Shown here: in pieces, positions 15,736-24,172 of the stretch
How the letters are laid out: each line of letters starts with the position of its first letter
Numbering within the stretch: position 1 is the stretch's first letter
Assembly: GCF_002399615.1 (NCBI RefSeq)
Contig: NZ_DHDZ01000002.1
Span: forward strand, 24,058 to 62,973
From: Pedobacter sp. UBA4863
Lineage (GTDB): Bacteria > Bacteroidota > Bacteroidia > Sphingobacteriales > Sphingobacteriaceae
Direction of reading: 5' to 3'
DNA length: 38,916 nucleotides
The notes under the pieces: model-generated
Databases searched by the model: none
What the model was told of the DNA's origin: nothing
The model's input: only the letters and a program-made list of their open reading frames with translations
Program-made: the position numbers and the translations under genes

Positions 15736-16980
15736 TTATTCTCCTGTTGGGAACAAATGCTGTTGATAGTAGCCTGTTTTTAATTTCTCGGCAACTTCAC
15801 TAAATGCACTTAAAGTAAGCTCAACATCTTGTAAAGTATGTACAGCAGTAGGGATTAAACGTAACTCAATCATCCCTTTAGGAATAACCGGATACATTAC
15901 AATAGAACAGAAAACTCCGTAATTCTGGCGTAAATCATGCGTTAATGCAGTAGCTTCTGCCAAATCGCCTTTAAAGAAAACTGGTGTTACCACCGTGTCT
16001 GTTATACCAATATCAAAACCACGTTCACGTAAACCAGTTTGTAATGCCGTAGCTATAGCCCAAAGTTTTTCTCGTAGTTCTGGATTGTTTTTAAGCAACT
16101 CTAAACGTTTCATTAAACCAATTACCATTGGCATAGGCAATGCTTTAGCAAATGTTTGCGAGCGCATGTTGTACCTAAAATAATCTGTGAGTTGTTTTGT
16201 AGAGGCCACAAATGCACCTATACCAGCCATAGATTTAGCAAAAGTGGCAAAATACACATCTACACCATCGATACAGTTTTGGGCTTCGTGCGTACCTGCG
16301 CCAGTTGGCCCCATGGTACCGAAACCATGTGCATCATCTATTAGCAAACGGAAATTAAATTCTTTTTTAAGTTCAATCAGCTCTTTTAATTTTCCTTGCG
16401 CACCCGACATCCCAAAAACACCTTCGGTAATTACCAAAATACCACCACCGGTTTTTTCAACCAACTTGGTAGCCCTTTGCAGTTGTTTACGAGCATCTTC
16501 AACATTATTGTGCTTATACACAAAACGTTTCCCCATGTGTAAACGCAAACCGTCTAAAATACAGGCATGCGACTCGCCATCGTAAACAACTACATCATTT
16601 CTATCTAACAACGCATCGATGATAGACACCATACCTTGATAACCGAAGTTTAAAAGGAATGAATCGTCTTTACCTACAAATGAAGCTAGGTCTTGCTCTA
16701 ATTGTTCGTGATATTTAGAGTTGCCCGACATCATACGGGCACCCATTGGGTAAGCCATGCCAAATTCGGCAGCACCTTGTTCATCTGCTTTTCTTACTTC
16801 TGGATGGTTAGCCAAACCCAAATAATTGTTTAAGCTCCATACCAAAAGTTCTTTACCTCTAAATTTCATGCGAGGCGCAATCTCTCCCTCTAATTTTGGA
16901 AAAGAAAAATACCCATGCGACCATTTTTGGTGTTGACCAAGAGGCCCCATGCGTTTCGCTACTTTATCAAAAATATCCAA
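15736..16980 (-). CDS. Alpha-oxoamine synthase family PLP enzyme (serine-palmitoyltransferase-like)
   Basis: The 414-residue enzyme has the fold of 2-amino-3-ketobutyrate CoA ligase, 8-amino-7-oxononanoate synthase and serine palmitoyltransferase. Visible are NNYLGLANHPEV, PMGARMMSGNS, His138 (stacking on the cofactor), DDAHGFG (Asp215-Asp216, His218), and PLP-lysine Lys249 in ATFAKSMAGIGAF. Such enzymes condense an amino acid with an acyl thioester. In Bacteroidota the likely choices are a sphingolipid- or sulfonolipid-forming acyltransferase; the N-terminus GPLGQHQKWSHGYFSFPKL differs from the well-known Sphingobacterium SPT, so the exact substrate stays open. It stands alone behind its own excellent promoter, downstream of ftsZ, and ends in a good terminator. 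Confidence 0.85.
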   Translation of the reverse strand: MDIFDKVAKRMGPLGQHQKWSHGYFSFPKLEGEIAPRMKFRGKELLVWSLNNYLGLANHPEVRKADEQGAAEFGMAYPMGARMMSGNSKYHEQLEQDLASFVGKDDSFLLNFGYQGMVSIIDALLDRNDVVVYDGESHACILDGLRLHMGKRFVYKHNNVEDARKQLQRATKLVEKTGGGILVITEGVFGMSGAQGKLKELIELKKEFNFRLLIDDAHGFGTMGPTGAGTHEAQNCIDGVDVYFATFAKSMAGIGAFVASTKQLTDYFRYNMRSQTFAKALPMPMVIGLMKRLELLKNNPELREKLWAIATALQTGLRERGFDIGITDTVVTPVFFKGDLAEATALTHDLRQNYGVFCSIVMYPVIPKGMIELRLIPTAVHTLQDVELTLSAFSEVAEKLKTGYYQQHLFPTGE

Positions 16981-17030
16981 TGTATTATATTTAATATGTA
17001 AATGTTATTGTATTGCGTAAATTCTGAGCG

Positions 17031-17061
17031 CAAATTTAAGGTTAAAATCACTATTTGACAA
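17031..17061 (-). promoter_or_regulatory. Promoter of the alpha-oxoamine synthase gene
   Basis: On the minus strand TTG (17059-17061), a 20-nt spacer and TAAATTTG (17031-17038) form a full match to the Bacteroidota promoter. The start site would be about 17024, giving a leader of about 45 nt. It is the best promoter match I found in the window. Confidence 0.85.
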
Positions 17062-17210
17062 CCCCGCCCTAATAAGCCGTCTATCCACATCGCTGTAATG
17101 CAGAGCGCTTTTAGACCAACCAGTATAATAGCTAATATTTCAAAGTATAACGTTGTTGAGCTTCAATTCTCTACCTCGTTTCATGGCATTCGCAAGAATA
17201 GCCTAGAGCA

Positions 17211-17246
17211 AGAAAGCCTCGACAAATTAAATTGCCAAGGCTTTCT
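17211..17246 (-). terminator. Probable terminator of the dcw cluster after ftsZ
   Basis: AGAAAGCCT (17211-17219) pairs with AGGCTTTCT (17238-17246), and the stem extends inward with two mismatches. On the minus strand it starts 19 nt past the ftsZ stop, but the following T-tract is weak, so read-through is possible. Confidence 0.6.
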
Positions 17247-17264
17247 GATGATTATTTGCTACCA

Positions 17265-18944
17265 TTAATCCACATTATCATGCAAAAATGAGTTATTAGG
17301 TCTAATTCCGGTTTCACCATCTTCGTCGTTAGTTAATGTAAATCTAGAAACTTGCGACTCTGAAGAATGTTGGATTTGTTGCAATTGCATTTGCTTACGT
17401 TGGTATGCAGGTACATTTTCTAGCTCTTGCAATCCATTTGTAGTTCTTAATTTCATGCTAAGGTCTTTCAATCTTAAGATTCTCTCTTTCGATTTCCTCA
17501 ACTGCTCTTCTATCGATTCGTCTGTTTTATCTTGATCTGCACCAAATGACTCTAGTGGTTTTGCCTCTGGCATTGCCATTACTGGTGTTTCTTCAATTAT
17601 TTCTTCTTGTACGGCAGCAATTGGCGTTTCAAAAACAAATTCAGTTTCTGCCACTTTTACTTCAAATTCAAAACCAGCTTCTTCTACTAGGGTTGGCTCT
17701 TCGGCAATGTTTTCTTCTTCTATTAACTGATGAAATACAGCACCATTTTCTTCTGGAGTTGGAGTTACGGCAACAGGAGTAGGTTTAGCCACGTTAAACA
17801 AATCGCCAAATAAATCTGGTTGTTTTGCTTCCTCTGTTTGCACTTTCAAAACAGGCTCATTAATTACCGCTGTTTCTTTTGGAGTGATGAATGAGTTAAC
17901 AGGCTCTACAGGTTTTACCAAAGGTGCCTCTTCTGGCGTTAATAAAGATATTTTCTTAACGTTTTCTTTGTCTTTATCTCTTTGTTCTTTAGTTTGAAAA
18001 CCAGTAGCAATAATAGTTACCGAAATTTTATCTCCAAGATTTTCATCTATACAGTTACCCCAAATTAAATCGGCACTTAGGCCGGCCTTATCTTGGATAT
18101 AATCGGTAATGATAGAAACCTCGTCCATGGTTACTTCTTTTACACCAGAACTGATATTTAAAAGAATATATCTTGCACCTTCAATTTCGTTATCTTTTAA
18201 CAAAGGCGAAGCCAATGCACCTTCTACTGCTGCCAAAGCACGATTTTCGCCTTCGGCTGCATCGCTACCCATAATGCACACACCGCTTTCTTTCATCACG
18301 GTACGTACATCTTTAAAATCCACGTTGATATAGCCTGGAACTGTAATAATTTCGGCAATACCTTTGGCCGCGGTGGTTAAAATATCGTCTGCTTGTGCAA
18401 ATGCCGACCCTAAAGTTAGATTTCCAAAAATTTCACGCAACCTATCGTTAGAGATAATCAAATAAGAATCTACATATTTTTTAAGTTCCTCTAAACCGTC
18501 GTCGGCTTGCATTTTACGTCGTTTTCCTTCGAAAGAAAAAGGCGTAGTAATAATTGCTACCGTTAATATATCAAGTTCTTTAGCTGCCTTGGCAATAATT
18601 GGACTAGCACCCGTACCAGTACCACCACCCATACCCGCTGTAATGAAAAGCATTTTGGTTTGAGGGCCCAACATAGTTTTGATATCTTCTATGTTCTCTA
18701 TCGCAGAATTTTTACCAACTTCTGGAATAGAGCCAGCTCCCATTCCTTCGGTTAGGCTTGCCCCTAATTGTACCTTGTTGGGAATTGGGCTAAACTCCAA
18801 TGCCTGCGCATCAGTATTACAAATTATAAAGTCAACCCCAGTAATTCCTTGACGGTACATGTGGTTTACCGCATTACCTCCACCACCTCCAACACCAATT
18901 ACTTTGATAATTGAAGATTTATCTTTTAACATTTCGAACTTCAT
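17265..18944 (-). CDS. ftsZ: Cell division GTPase FtsZ
   Basis: The 559-residue tubulin homologue polymerises at midcell into the Z-ring. Its core (about 1-320) has VIGVGGGGGNAVNHMY, GGGTGTG at 106-112 (GTP binding) and the NVDFKDVRTVM T7-loop that completes the GTPase site. A long linker, rich in Glu, Pro, Thr and Val, runs from about 320 to 465. A short helix follows, then the conserved C-terminal peptide, VPAYQRKQMQL (from 511), comparable to the E. coli IPAFLRKQ that binds FtsA. Unusually, about 40 more residues follow it (SQVSRFTLTNDEDGETG and beyond). E. coli FtsZ has 383 residues. It is the last gene of the dcw cluster, 129 nt behind ftsA; no strong promoter is seen in that gap. Confidence 0.98.
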   Translation of the reverse strand: MKFEMLKDKSSIIKVIGVGGGGGNAVNHMYRQGITGVDFIICNTDAQALEFSPIPNKVQLGASLTEGMGAGSIPEVGKNSAIENIEDIKTMLGPQTKMLFITAGMGGGTGTGASPIIAKAAKELDILTVAIITTPFSFEGKRRKMQADDGLEELKKYVDSYLIISNDRLREIFGNLTLGSAFAQADDILTTAAKGIAEIITVPGYINVDFKDVRTVMKESGVCIMGSDAAEGENRALAAVEGALASPLLKDNEIEGARYILLNISSGVKEVTMDEVSIITDYIQDKAGLSADLIWGNCIDENLGDKISVTIIATGFQTKEQRDKDKENVKKISLLTPEEAPLVKPVEPVNSFITPKETAVINEPVLKVQTEEAKQPDLFGDLFNVAKPTPVAVTPTPEENGAVFHQLIEEENIAEEPTLVEEAGFEFEVKVAETEFVFETPIAAVQEEIIEETPVMAMPEAKPLESFGADQDKTDESIEEQLRKSKERILRLKDLSMKLRTTNGLQELENVPAYQRKQMQLQQIQHSSESQVSRFTLTNDEDGETGIRPNNSFLHDNVD

Positions 18945-19023
18945 ATTGTTATGAATCAGTAGTTTAAAATTCTATTTTAGGCCGTTCATTCCTTTTGTAA
19001 TATTAACACTTTTTTAACAGTCG

Positions 19024-19070
19024 TTTTCCACAAGCGTTAATAATGTGGAAAAATCCTGATTTGTGGAAAA
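19024..19070. other. Three TGTGGAAAA motifs in the ftsA-ftsZ gap
   Basis: TGTGGAAAA occurs on the plus strand at 19044-19052 and 19062-19070 and inverted (TTTTCCACA) at 19024-19032, spaced 20 and 18 bp. Each is one base away from the DnaA box TGTGGATAA. The motif may be an operator for ftsZ or a chance cluster in A-rich DNA; no known protein is assigned. Confidence 0.4.
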
Positions 19071-19073
19071 ATA

Positions 19074-20435
19074 TTACGGCTTAATGTAATCTTCGTCGCT
19101 AACGTTCATGTCGTCTTTAACGAAATCACCCACTTTTCCTAATAAGGTATCAAACAATCCTCGTTTTTTAGTTTTCTCTTTTATTTCCTTTGGCTTCTCT
19201 ACAAATGTACCTGGCTGCTTCATTTCTTCTAACAAATCTTCTGCTTTTTGAATGCCTTTAATTAGCAAACCTACAGAAGTAGCATACATTGGGCTCTTTA
19301 GGTCTTCGTAGATATTTTTAGGCATTTCTTCGTACTTAGACAAGTGCTCATTAGGATAGCCTACTCGGCAATCTAAACCTGTTACATACTCTACAAGTTG
19401 GTTTAAGTGTTTTAACAAAGCACCTCCACCAGTAATAACCACTCCACCAATTAGGCGCTTTTCGTATCCCGAGGACTTAATTTCATAATAAACGTGCTCT
19501 ACAATTTCTTCCATACGGGCCTGGATAATGTAGGCAAGGTTTTTTACGGAAATCTCTTTTGGCTCGCGGCCACGTAAACCCGGAACACAGATAATTTCGT
19601 TTTCTTTGTTCTCTTCGGCCAGGGCAGAACCAAAACGGGTTTTTAACAATTCTGCTTGGTTACGCATTACCGAACAGCCTTCTCTAATGTCTTCGGTTAC
19701 GCTGTTACCACCAAACGGAATAACCGCAGTATGACGGATAATACCCTCGTGGAAAATTGCCACATCGGTTGTACCACCACCAATATCAACCAAGCAAACG
19801 CCAGCTTCTTTTTCTTCGTCGCTCAACACCGATTCGGAAGAAGCCAAGGGCTCTAAGATTAGTTCTTGGGTTTGCAAACCTGCATTGGTTACGCAGCGCA
19901 TAATATTTTTAACGGCAGTTACCTGGCCAGAAATGATATGAAAGTTAGCTTCTAAGCGCACGCCAGCCATTCCTACCGGATCTTTAATGCCTGGTTCATT
20001 ATCTATGGTAAATTCTTGTGGCAACACATGAATAATTTCTTCGCCAGGAGGCATTACCAATTTAAACATATCGTCTATTAACTTATCGATATCTTTTTTA
20101 CCGATTTCGCTATTCAACTCCCTGCGTGTTAAAATACCACGGTGTTGCAAACTCTTAATGTGCTGGCCGGCAATACCTACATTTACCACGCGTATTTCTA
20201 CGTTCGATTGTGTACTAGCCACCTCTACCGCCGCATTAATACCTTGTACCGTTTTCTGAATATTAGAAACCACGCCACGTGTAACGCCAGCAGATTCGGC
20301 TTTACCAATGCCTAAAACCTCAATTTTGCCGTGATTTGTTCTGCGCCCCACAATTACGCAGATTTTAGTAGTACCGATATCTAGTCCTACTACGATTGGA
20401 GATTGAATGGTAGTTTTTTCTTTGCCCATGACCAT
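19074..20435 (-). CDS. ftsA: Cell division protein FtsA
   Basis: The 453-residue actin-fold protein tethers the Z-ring to the membrane and recruits later division proteins. Visible are the nucleotide-binding phosphate-1 loop VGLDIGTTKICVIVG (about 15-29), an SHS2/1C subdomain, a second phosphate loop DIGGGTTDVAIFHEG (about 217-231), and an adenosine motif VVITGGGALLKHL. A charged linker and a C-terminal stretch (KKRGLFDTLLGKVGDFVKD, about 424-443) that can form the membrane-binding amphipathic helix end the protein. A second start two codons in (MGKEK) is possible. It lies 24 nt downstream of ftsQ. Confidence 0.98.
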   Translation of the reverse strand: MVMGKEKTTIQSPIVVGLDIGTTKICVIVGRRTNHGKIEVLGIGKAESAGVTRGVVSNIQKTVQGINAAVEVASTQSNVEIRVVNVGIAGQHIKSLQHRGILTRRELNSEIGKKDIDKLIDDMFKLVMPPGEEIIHVLPQEFTIDNEPGIKDPVGMAGVRLEANFHIISGQVTAVKNIMRCVTNAGLQTQELILEPLASSESVLSDEEKEAGVCLVDIGGGTTDVAIFHEGIIRHTAVIPFGGNSVTEDIREGCSVMRNQAELLKTRFGSALAEENKENEIICVPGLRGREPKEISVKNLAYIIQARMEEIVEHVYYEIKSSGYEKRLIGGVVITGGGALLKHLNQLVEYVTGLDCRVGYPNEHLSKYEEMPKNIYEDLKSPMYATSVGLLIKGIQKAEDLLEEMKQPGTFVEKPKEIKEKTKKRGLFDTLLGKVGDFVKDDMNVSDEDYIKP

Positions 20436-20459
20436 TATTATTTATTGTTGAGTTTGATA

Positions 20460-21554
20460 TTATCTATTACTTTTTGTTACCGTTTTTTCTTTAGCCACAG
20501 CTGTTTTCTGCGAAGGCATTTCTGCCTTTACTGTTGTTTTCTTTACTTGTTCTTTATTTTCTACACGCTTCGAAGCTTCATTTTTAGCTGCTTTATTAGC
20601 TTCTGTTTTAGCGGGTGTCACTGTGGCTTTCTCTTCCTTTTTAGTGACCGTCGTTCCTTCAGTTGTGGCTTTCTTAATTTCATTTTGTATGGCCGATTGC
20701 ACCGCCGCATTTATCACTTCGCGTTGTTTTAATGTCGAATCTGGCACTACTGGTTTTTGAAGTTTCTTTATCGCTAACGAGTCTCTTTTCTCGCAAACAA
20801 TTTGATTGGTATATTTTAAGTTAATAGAACGATAAGCATTCCATCCCACTTTTGGCATTGCTTGCTTGTAGAAAGCTAACAAATTGCCCATTTTAGCTTC
20901 TATATCCTTTGCATTACCTAATATGATACGCTGGTTGCCTACTCTTGGTATCATTTCTATATCGCTCTTTTCGTTAACATTCAGTTGTTCTATCTGCGCA
21001 TCCCACAAGGTGTCTTTCTTTACAAACATTGCCGTTTTGTATAAATCTTTTACTGTTGCGGTCATTAAAGTATCTACTCTGCCATTAAAACCTTCTAAAA
21101 TATTCCCTGTAGCTACCAAAACATTTGCCGTAAAATTTGATGAAACCGGCATTTTTAGACCTTCGCTATCTACATAATAATCTTGCCCACCTGCATTTAA
21201 AACTCTCAATATAGGTTGGCGTTGTTTCACCTCTACAAACACAGTCCCGTTCATGTCTGCATAAACTTTTACAAAACCAATGTATGGATTAGCTGCAATG
21301 CTTTTTTCCATATCGTGCAGGTTGATGCCTTCTAAGTTTCTGCCAATTAAATCGCCTTGATTTTGTTTAAGAATGGCATCTATTTCCTCTATTTCAATAA
21401 AATTGTCCGCTCCCGGAATCAATATCTCAATTTTTGTGCATTTTACCGATTGTTTTTTTGTGTCGATAAAACTCATCAATACCACCACACCTGCCAAGCA
21501 TGTTAACCAGGCAAACCCTTTAAAAATCGCTTTCCAGTTTATTCTTTTAAGCAT
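20460..21554 (-). CDS. ftsQ: Cell division protein FtsQ
   Basis: The 364-residue single-pass membrane protein of the divisome has a short cytoplasmic start, a membrane helix (about 12-28), a POTRA-like domain (VKCTKIEILIPGADNFIEIEEI onward) and a FtsQ beta domain. FtsQ binds FtsB/FtsL in the periplasm. The last 90 residues or so are an unusual low-complexity tail of Lys, Ala, Thr and Glu (for example TTEGTTVTKKEEKATVTPAK), which most FtsQ proteins lack. The start overlaps the end of murC by 8 nt, so the two are translationally coupled. Identification rests on the fold and the position between murC and ftsA. Confidence 0.93.
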   Translation of the reverse strand: MLKRINWKAIFKGFAWLTCLAGVVVLMSFIDTKKQSVKCTKIEILIPGADNFIEIEEIDAILKQNQGDLIGRNLEGINLHDMEKSIAANPYIGFVKVYADMNGTVFVEVKQRQPILRVLNAGGQDYYVDSEGLKMPVSSNFTANVLVATGNILEGFNGRVDTLMTATVKDLYKTAMFVKKDTLWDAQIEQLNVNEKSDIEMIPRVGNQRIILGNAKDIEAKMGNLLAFYKQAMPKVGWNAYRSINLKYTNQIVCEKRDSLAIKKLQKPVVPDSTLKQREVINAAVQSAIQNEIKKATTEGTTVTKKEEKATVTPAKTEANKAAKNEASKRVENKEQVKKTTVKAEMPSQKTAVAKEKTVTKSNR

Positions 21555-22899
21555 GGGTTAACGTGTTTTTTAATGGCTCTATGAGCGTATCAATATCGCC
21601 AGCGCCAACCGTCAAAATTAGCGCAGGTTTTTTATTTTTTATTATCTCTATTACATTTTCTTTTCCACAAACTTGTTTATTCTCACAAGTAATTTTATCT
21701 AACAGCATTTGAGACGTAATACCTTCGAGAGGCAACTCTCTTGCCGGATAAATCTCCAATAAGATCAAATCGTCAGCGGTGCTTAACACTTTCGCAAAAT
21801 CATCAGCAAAATCACGAGTACGCGTAAACAGGTGCGGCTGAAATATTACCGTTAGTTTTTTCTCTGGATACAACTGCCTAACAGCATCAAAACAAGCTTT
21901 TAATTCTTCTGGATGATGTGCATAATCATCTATATAAATATGTTTATTGGTTTTAACGATAGTTTCGAACCTACGTTTTACACCTTTGAAACTTGCAATT
22001 GCTTTTTTAATGCTTTTTGGATGAATACCCAAACTTAATGCCGTGCCAATAGCCGCTGTAGCGTTTTCTACATTATGCTTGCCCGGCATGGCCAATTTTA
22101 AGTCTTTAATAGGGGTGTAGCCGTCTTCAAAATCGAAAACAAAGCAGCCATCTTCTACTCTTATATTTTTAGCATTGATAGCAGATGTGCCCGCTGCACT
22201 ATAGGTAATTCCAGCAACTGGCAAACCATCTTTCACAAATAAACGCCCATTTTCTTTTAATTGATCAGCAAATAAATTGAAGGATTCGTGCAAATGACTT
22301 TCGTCGCCATAAATATCCAAATGATCAGCATCCATTGAGGTTATTACCGCCACATCAGGGTGTAGCGTTAAAAAAGAACGATCGTATTCATCGGCCTCTA
22401 CCACTACTACATTGTTTTTACTGTAAAGCACATTGCTGTTATAATTGGTAGTAATACCACCCAAAAAAGCCGTACAGCCAAAACCGGTGTCGGTTAAAAT
22501 ATGCGCAATTATTGAAGAAGTAGTGGTTTTGCCATGTGTACCTGCCACAGCCACACAATACATGCCTTCGCTAATAATACCTAGTACCTGCGAACGTTTC
22601 TTTAAATCGAAACCTTTGCTTTGGAAAAAATTAAGGATATGAGAATTTTTAGGGATAGCTGGCGTATAAACAACTAATGTGTCCTCATATTTTTCTCTAA
22701 AAGCAACAGGAATAGTATCTTCCTCATCTAAAAAAGAAATCAGGATACCTTCTTGCTGCAATTGGGCCGTCAAAGCTGTACGAGTTTTATCATAACCGCA
22801 AACTACGCAGCCACGTTTTGCAAAATAGCGAGCAAGTGCACTCATGCCTATGCCTCCTATCCCTACAAAATAAACTCTTTTAATGTTCAACAGTTCCAT
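21547..22899 (-). CDS. murC: UDP-N-acetylmuramate--L-alanine ligase
   Basis: The 450-residue cytoplasmic ligase adds L-alanine to UDP-MurNAc, the first step of stem-peptide assembly. The N-terminal Rossmann domain has YFVGIGGIGMSALA (10-23), the central domain has the ATP loop GTHGKTTTS (120-128), and the C-terminal domain has IDDYAHHPEELKA. Length is normal. It lies 63 nt downstream of murG and overlaps ftsQ by 8 nt. Confidence 0.98.
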   Translation of the reverse strand: MELLNIKRVYFVGIGGIGMSALARYFAKRGCVVCGYDKTRTALTAQLQQEGILISFLDEEDTIPVAFREKYEDTLVVYTPAIPKNSHILNFFQSKGFDLKKRSQVLGIISEGMYCVAVAGTHGKTTTSSIIAHILTDTGFGCTAFLGGITTNYNSNVLYSKNNVVVVEADEYDRSFLTLHPDVAVITSMDADHLDIYGDESHLHESFNLFADQLKENGRLFVKDGLPVAGITYSAAGTSAINAKNIRVEDGCFVFDFEDGYTPIKDLKLAMPGKHNVENATAAIGTALSLGIHPKSIKKAIASFKGVKRRFETIVKTNKHIYIDDYAHHPEELKACFDAVRQLYPEKKLTVIFQPHLFTRTRDFADDFAKVLSTADDLILLEIYPARELPLEGITSQMLLDKITCENKQVCGKENVIEIIKNKKPALILTVGAGDIDTLIEPLKNTLTHA

Positions 22900-22962
22900 T
22901 GTTTTAGTTGGTTGGTTTTTGGTTGTTTAGTTTTTTAGGCTACTACCAAAACTTTTTACTTT

Positions 22963-24066
22963 TTACTTAATTAATTTCAATACTTCTCTCGCTATCACCT
23001 CATCGGCATCCGAAAAAGCCATTTTCCCTATATTTTCGCTCAGCTTTGCTGATTTTTCTTTATCATTCAACAAACTCAAAGCTTGGGCTACCAAAGTATC
23101 TTCGGCTGCAGAATCTACAATTAGTATTGCTGCATTTTCTTTTACCAAGGCCAAGGCATTTTTAGTTTGGTGGTCTTCTGCAACATTTGGTGAAGGCACC
23201 AAAATGACCGGTTTTTGAATTAAACAAAGTTCTGCAATGGTTCCGGCCCCTGCTCTAGAAATAATTACATCAGCGGCAGCATACGCCAGGTCCATCTGAT
23301 TTAAAAACTCCAGAATTCGTACGTTAGGATGATAATCTAAACCTAACCTTTCTACAATTCCTTTGTAATAGAACTTTCCTGTTTGCCAAATCACCTGCAC
23401 ATCTTGTGCAATAAGCTCTGCTAAATGTTTTTCAATGCTCTTGTTTAAAGTTCCCGCACCTAGGCTTCCACCCGTAACTAAAATGGTTTTCTTTAAAGGA
23501 TCGAGCTTTAGCAACTCTGCTCCTGCATGGCGGCGACCTTCAACATTTACAATATTCTTACGGACTGGATTTCCAGTTTTCAAAATTCTATTGATTGGGA
23601 AAAAGGCTTCCATACCATCGAAAGCTACACATATCTTCGCGGCATTTTTACCCAATAGTTTATTGGTAATGCCTGCATAAGAATTTTGCTCTTGTATTAA
23701 ATAAGGTATTTTTTTAAGCGAAGCTGCATAAAGCAAAGGACCAGAAGCATAACCTCCAACGCCTACTACCGCATCGGGCCTAAAATCGGAAATGATTTTC
23801 ATCGCTTTGCGCACACTGCCTATTACCTTAAAAGGCAAACCAAGGTTTTTTAAAATTGAACCTCTTTGAATACCACTTATATTTAGTCCCACAATTTTAT
23901 ACCCGGCAGCAGGAACTTTCTCCATTTCCATGCGACCTTCTGCCCCAACAAACAAGATTTCGCATTGTGGCGAAATTGCTTTTAAGGCATTAGCAATAGC
24001 AACGGCGGGAAAAATATGCCCGCCTGTGCCACCGCCAGATATGATAATTTTTGGGAAATTATTCAT
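22963..24066 (-). CDS. murG: UDP-GlcNAc--undecaprenyl-diphospho-muramoylpentapeptide GlcNAc transferase
   Basis: The 367-residue GT-B glycosyltransferase turns lipid I into lipid II at the inner face of the membrane. It begins with the glycine loop SGGGTGGHIFPAVAIANAL (about 10-28) and continues with VVGVGGYASGPLLYAA, a second glycine loop VTGGSLGAGTLN, and the UDP-GlcNAc-binding ISRAGAGTIAELCLIQKPVILVPSP. Length is near the E. coli enzyme (355). It follows ftsW after 106 nt of AT-rich sequence. Confidence 0.98.
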   Translation of the reverse strand: MNNFPKIIISGGGTGGHIFPAVAIANALKAISPQCEILFVGAEGRMEMEKVPAAGYKIVGLNISGIQRGSILKNLGLPFKVIGSVRKAMKIISDFRPDAVVGVGGYASGPLLYAASLKKIPYLIQEQNSYAGITNKLLGKNAAKICVAFDGMEAFFPINRILKTGNPVRKNIVNVEGRRHAGAELLKLDPLKKTILVTGGSLGAGTLNKSIEKHLAELIAQDVQVIWQTGKFYYKGIVERLGLDYHPNVRILEFLNQMDLAYAAADVIISRAGAGTIAELCLIQKPVILVPSPNVAEDHQTKNALALVKENAAILIVDSAAEDTLVAQALSLLNDKEKSAKLSENIGKMAFSDADEVIAREVLKLIK

Positions 24067-24146
24067 GTGTTTAATTTGATAACTGGTTGATTAGCTAATT
24101 AGCCAATTCCTTTCATTGTCTTTAATTTTATTATCTTCTATTATTA

Positions 24147-24162
24147 GCTAATCATCACATTA
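24147..24162. repeat. 16-mer shared with the end of ftsI
   Basis: GCTAATCATCACATTA here is identical to 29746-29761. Here it starts 11 nt and there 2 nt downstream of the stop codon of the preceding division gene (ftsW and ftsI). Both copies sit in AT-rich tails with ATTAGCTAAT-like words. Confidence 0.6.
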
Positions 24163-24172
24163 GCTAATTCTT

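Noticed and set aside
22445..22642. Open frames antisense to murC and many other genes
   Set aside because: They lie entirely opposite or out of frame with well-supported conserved genes and lack their own start signals, so they are shadows of the coding strand.
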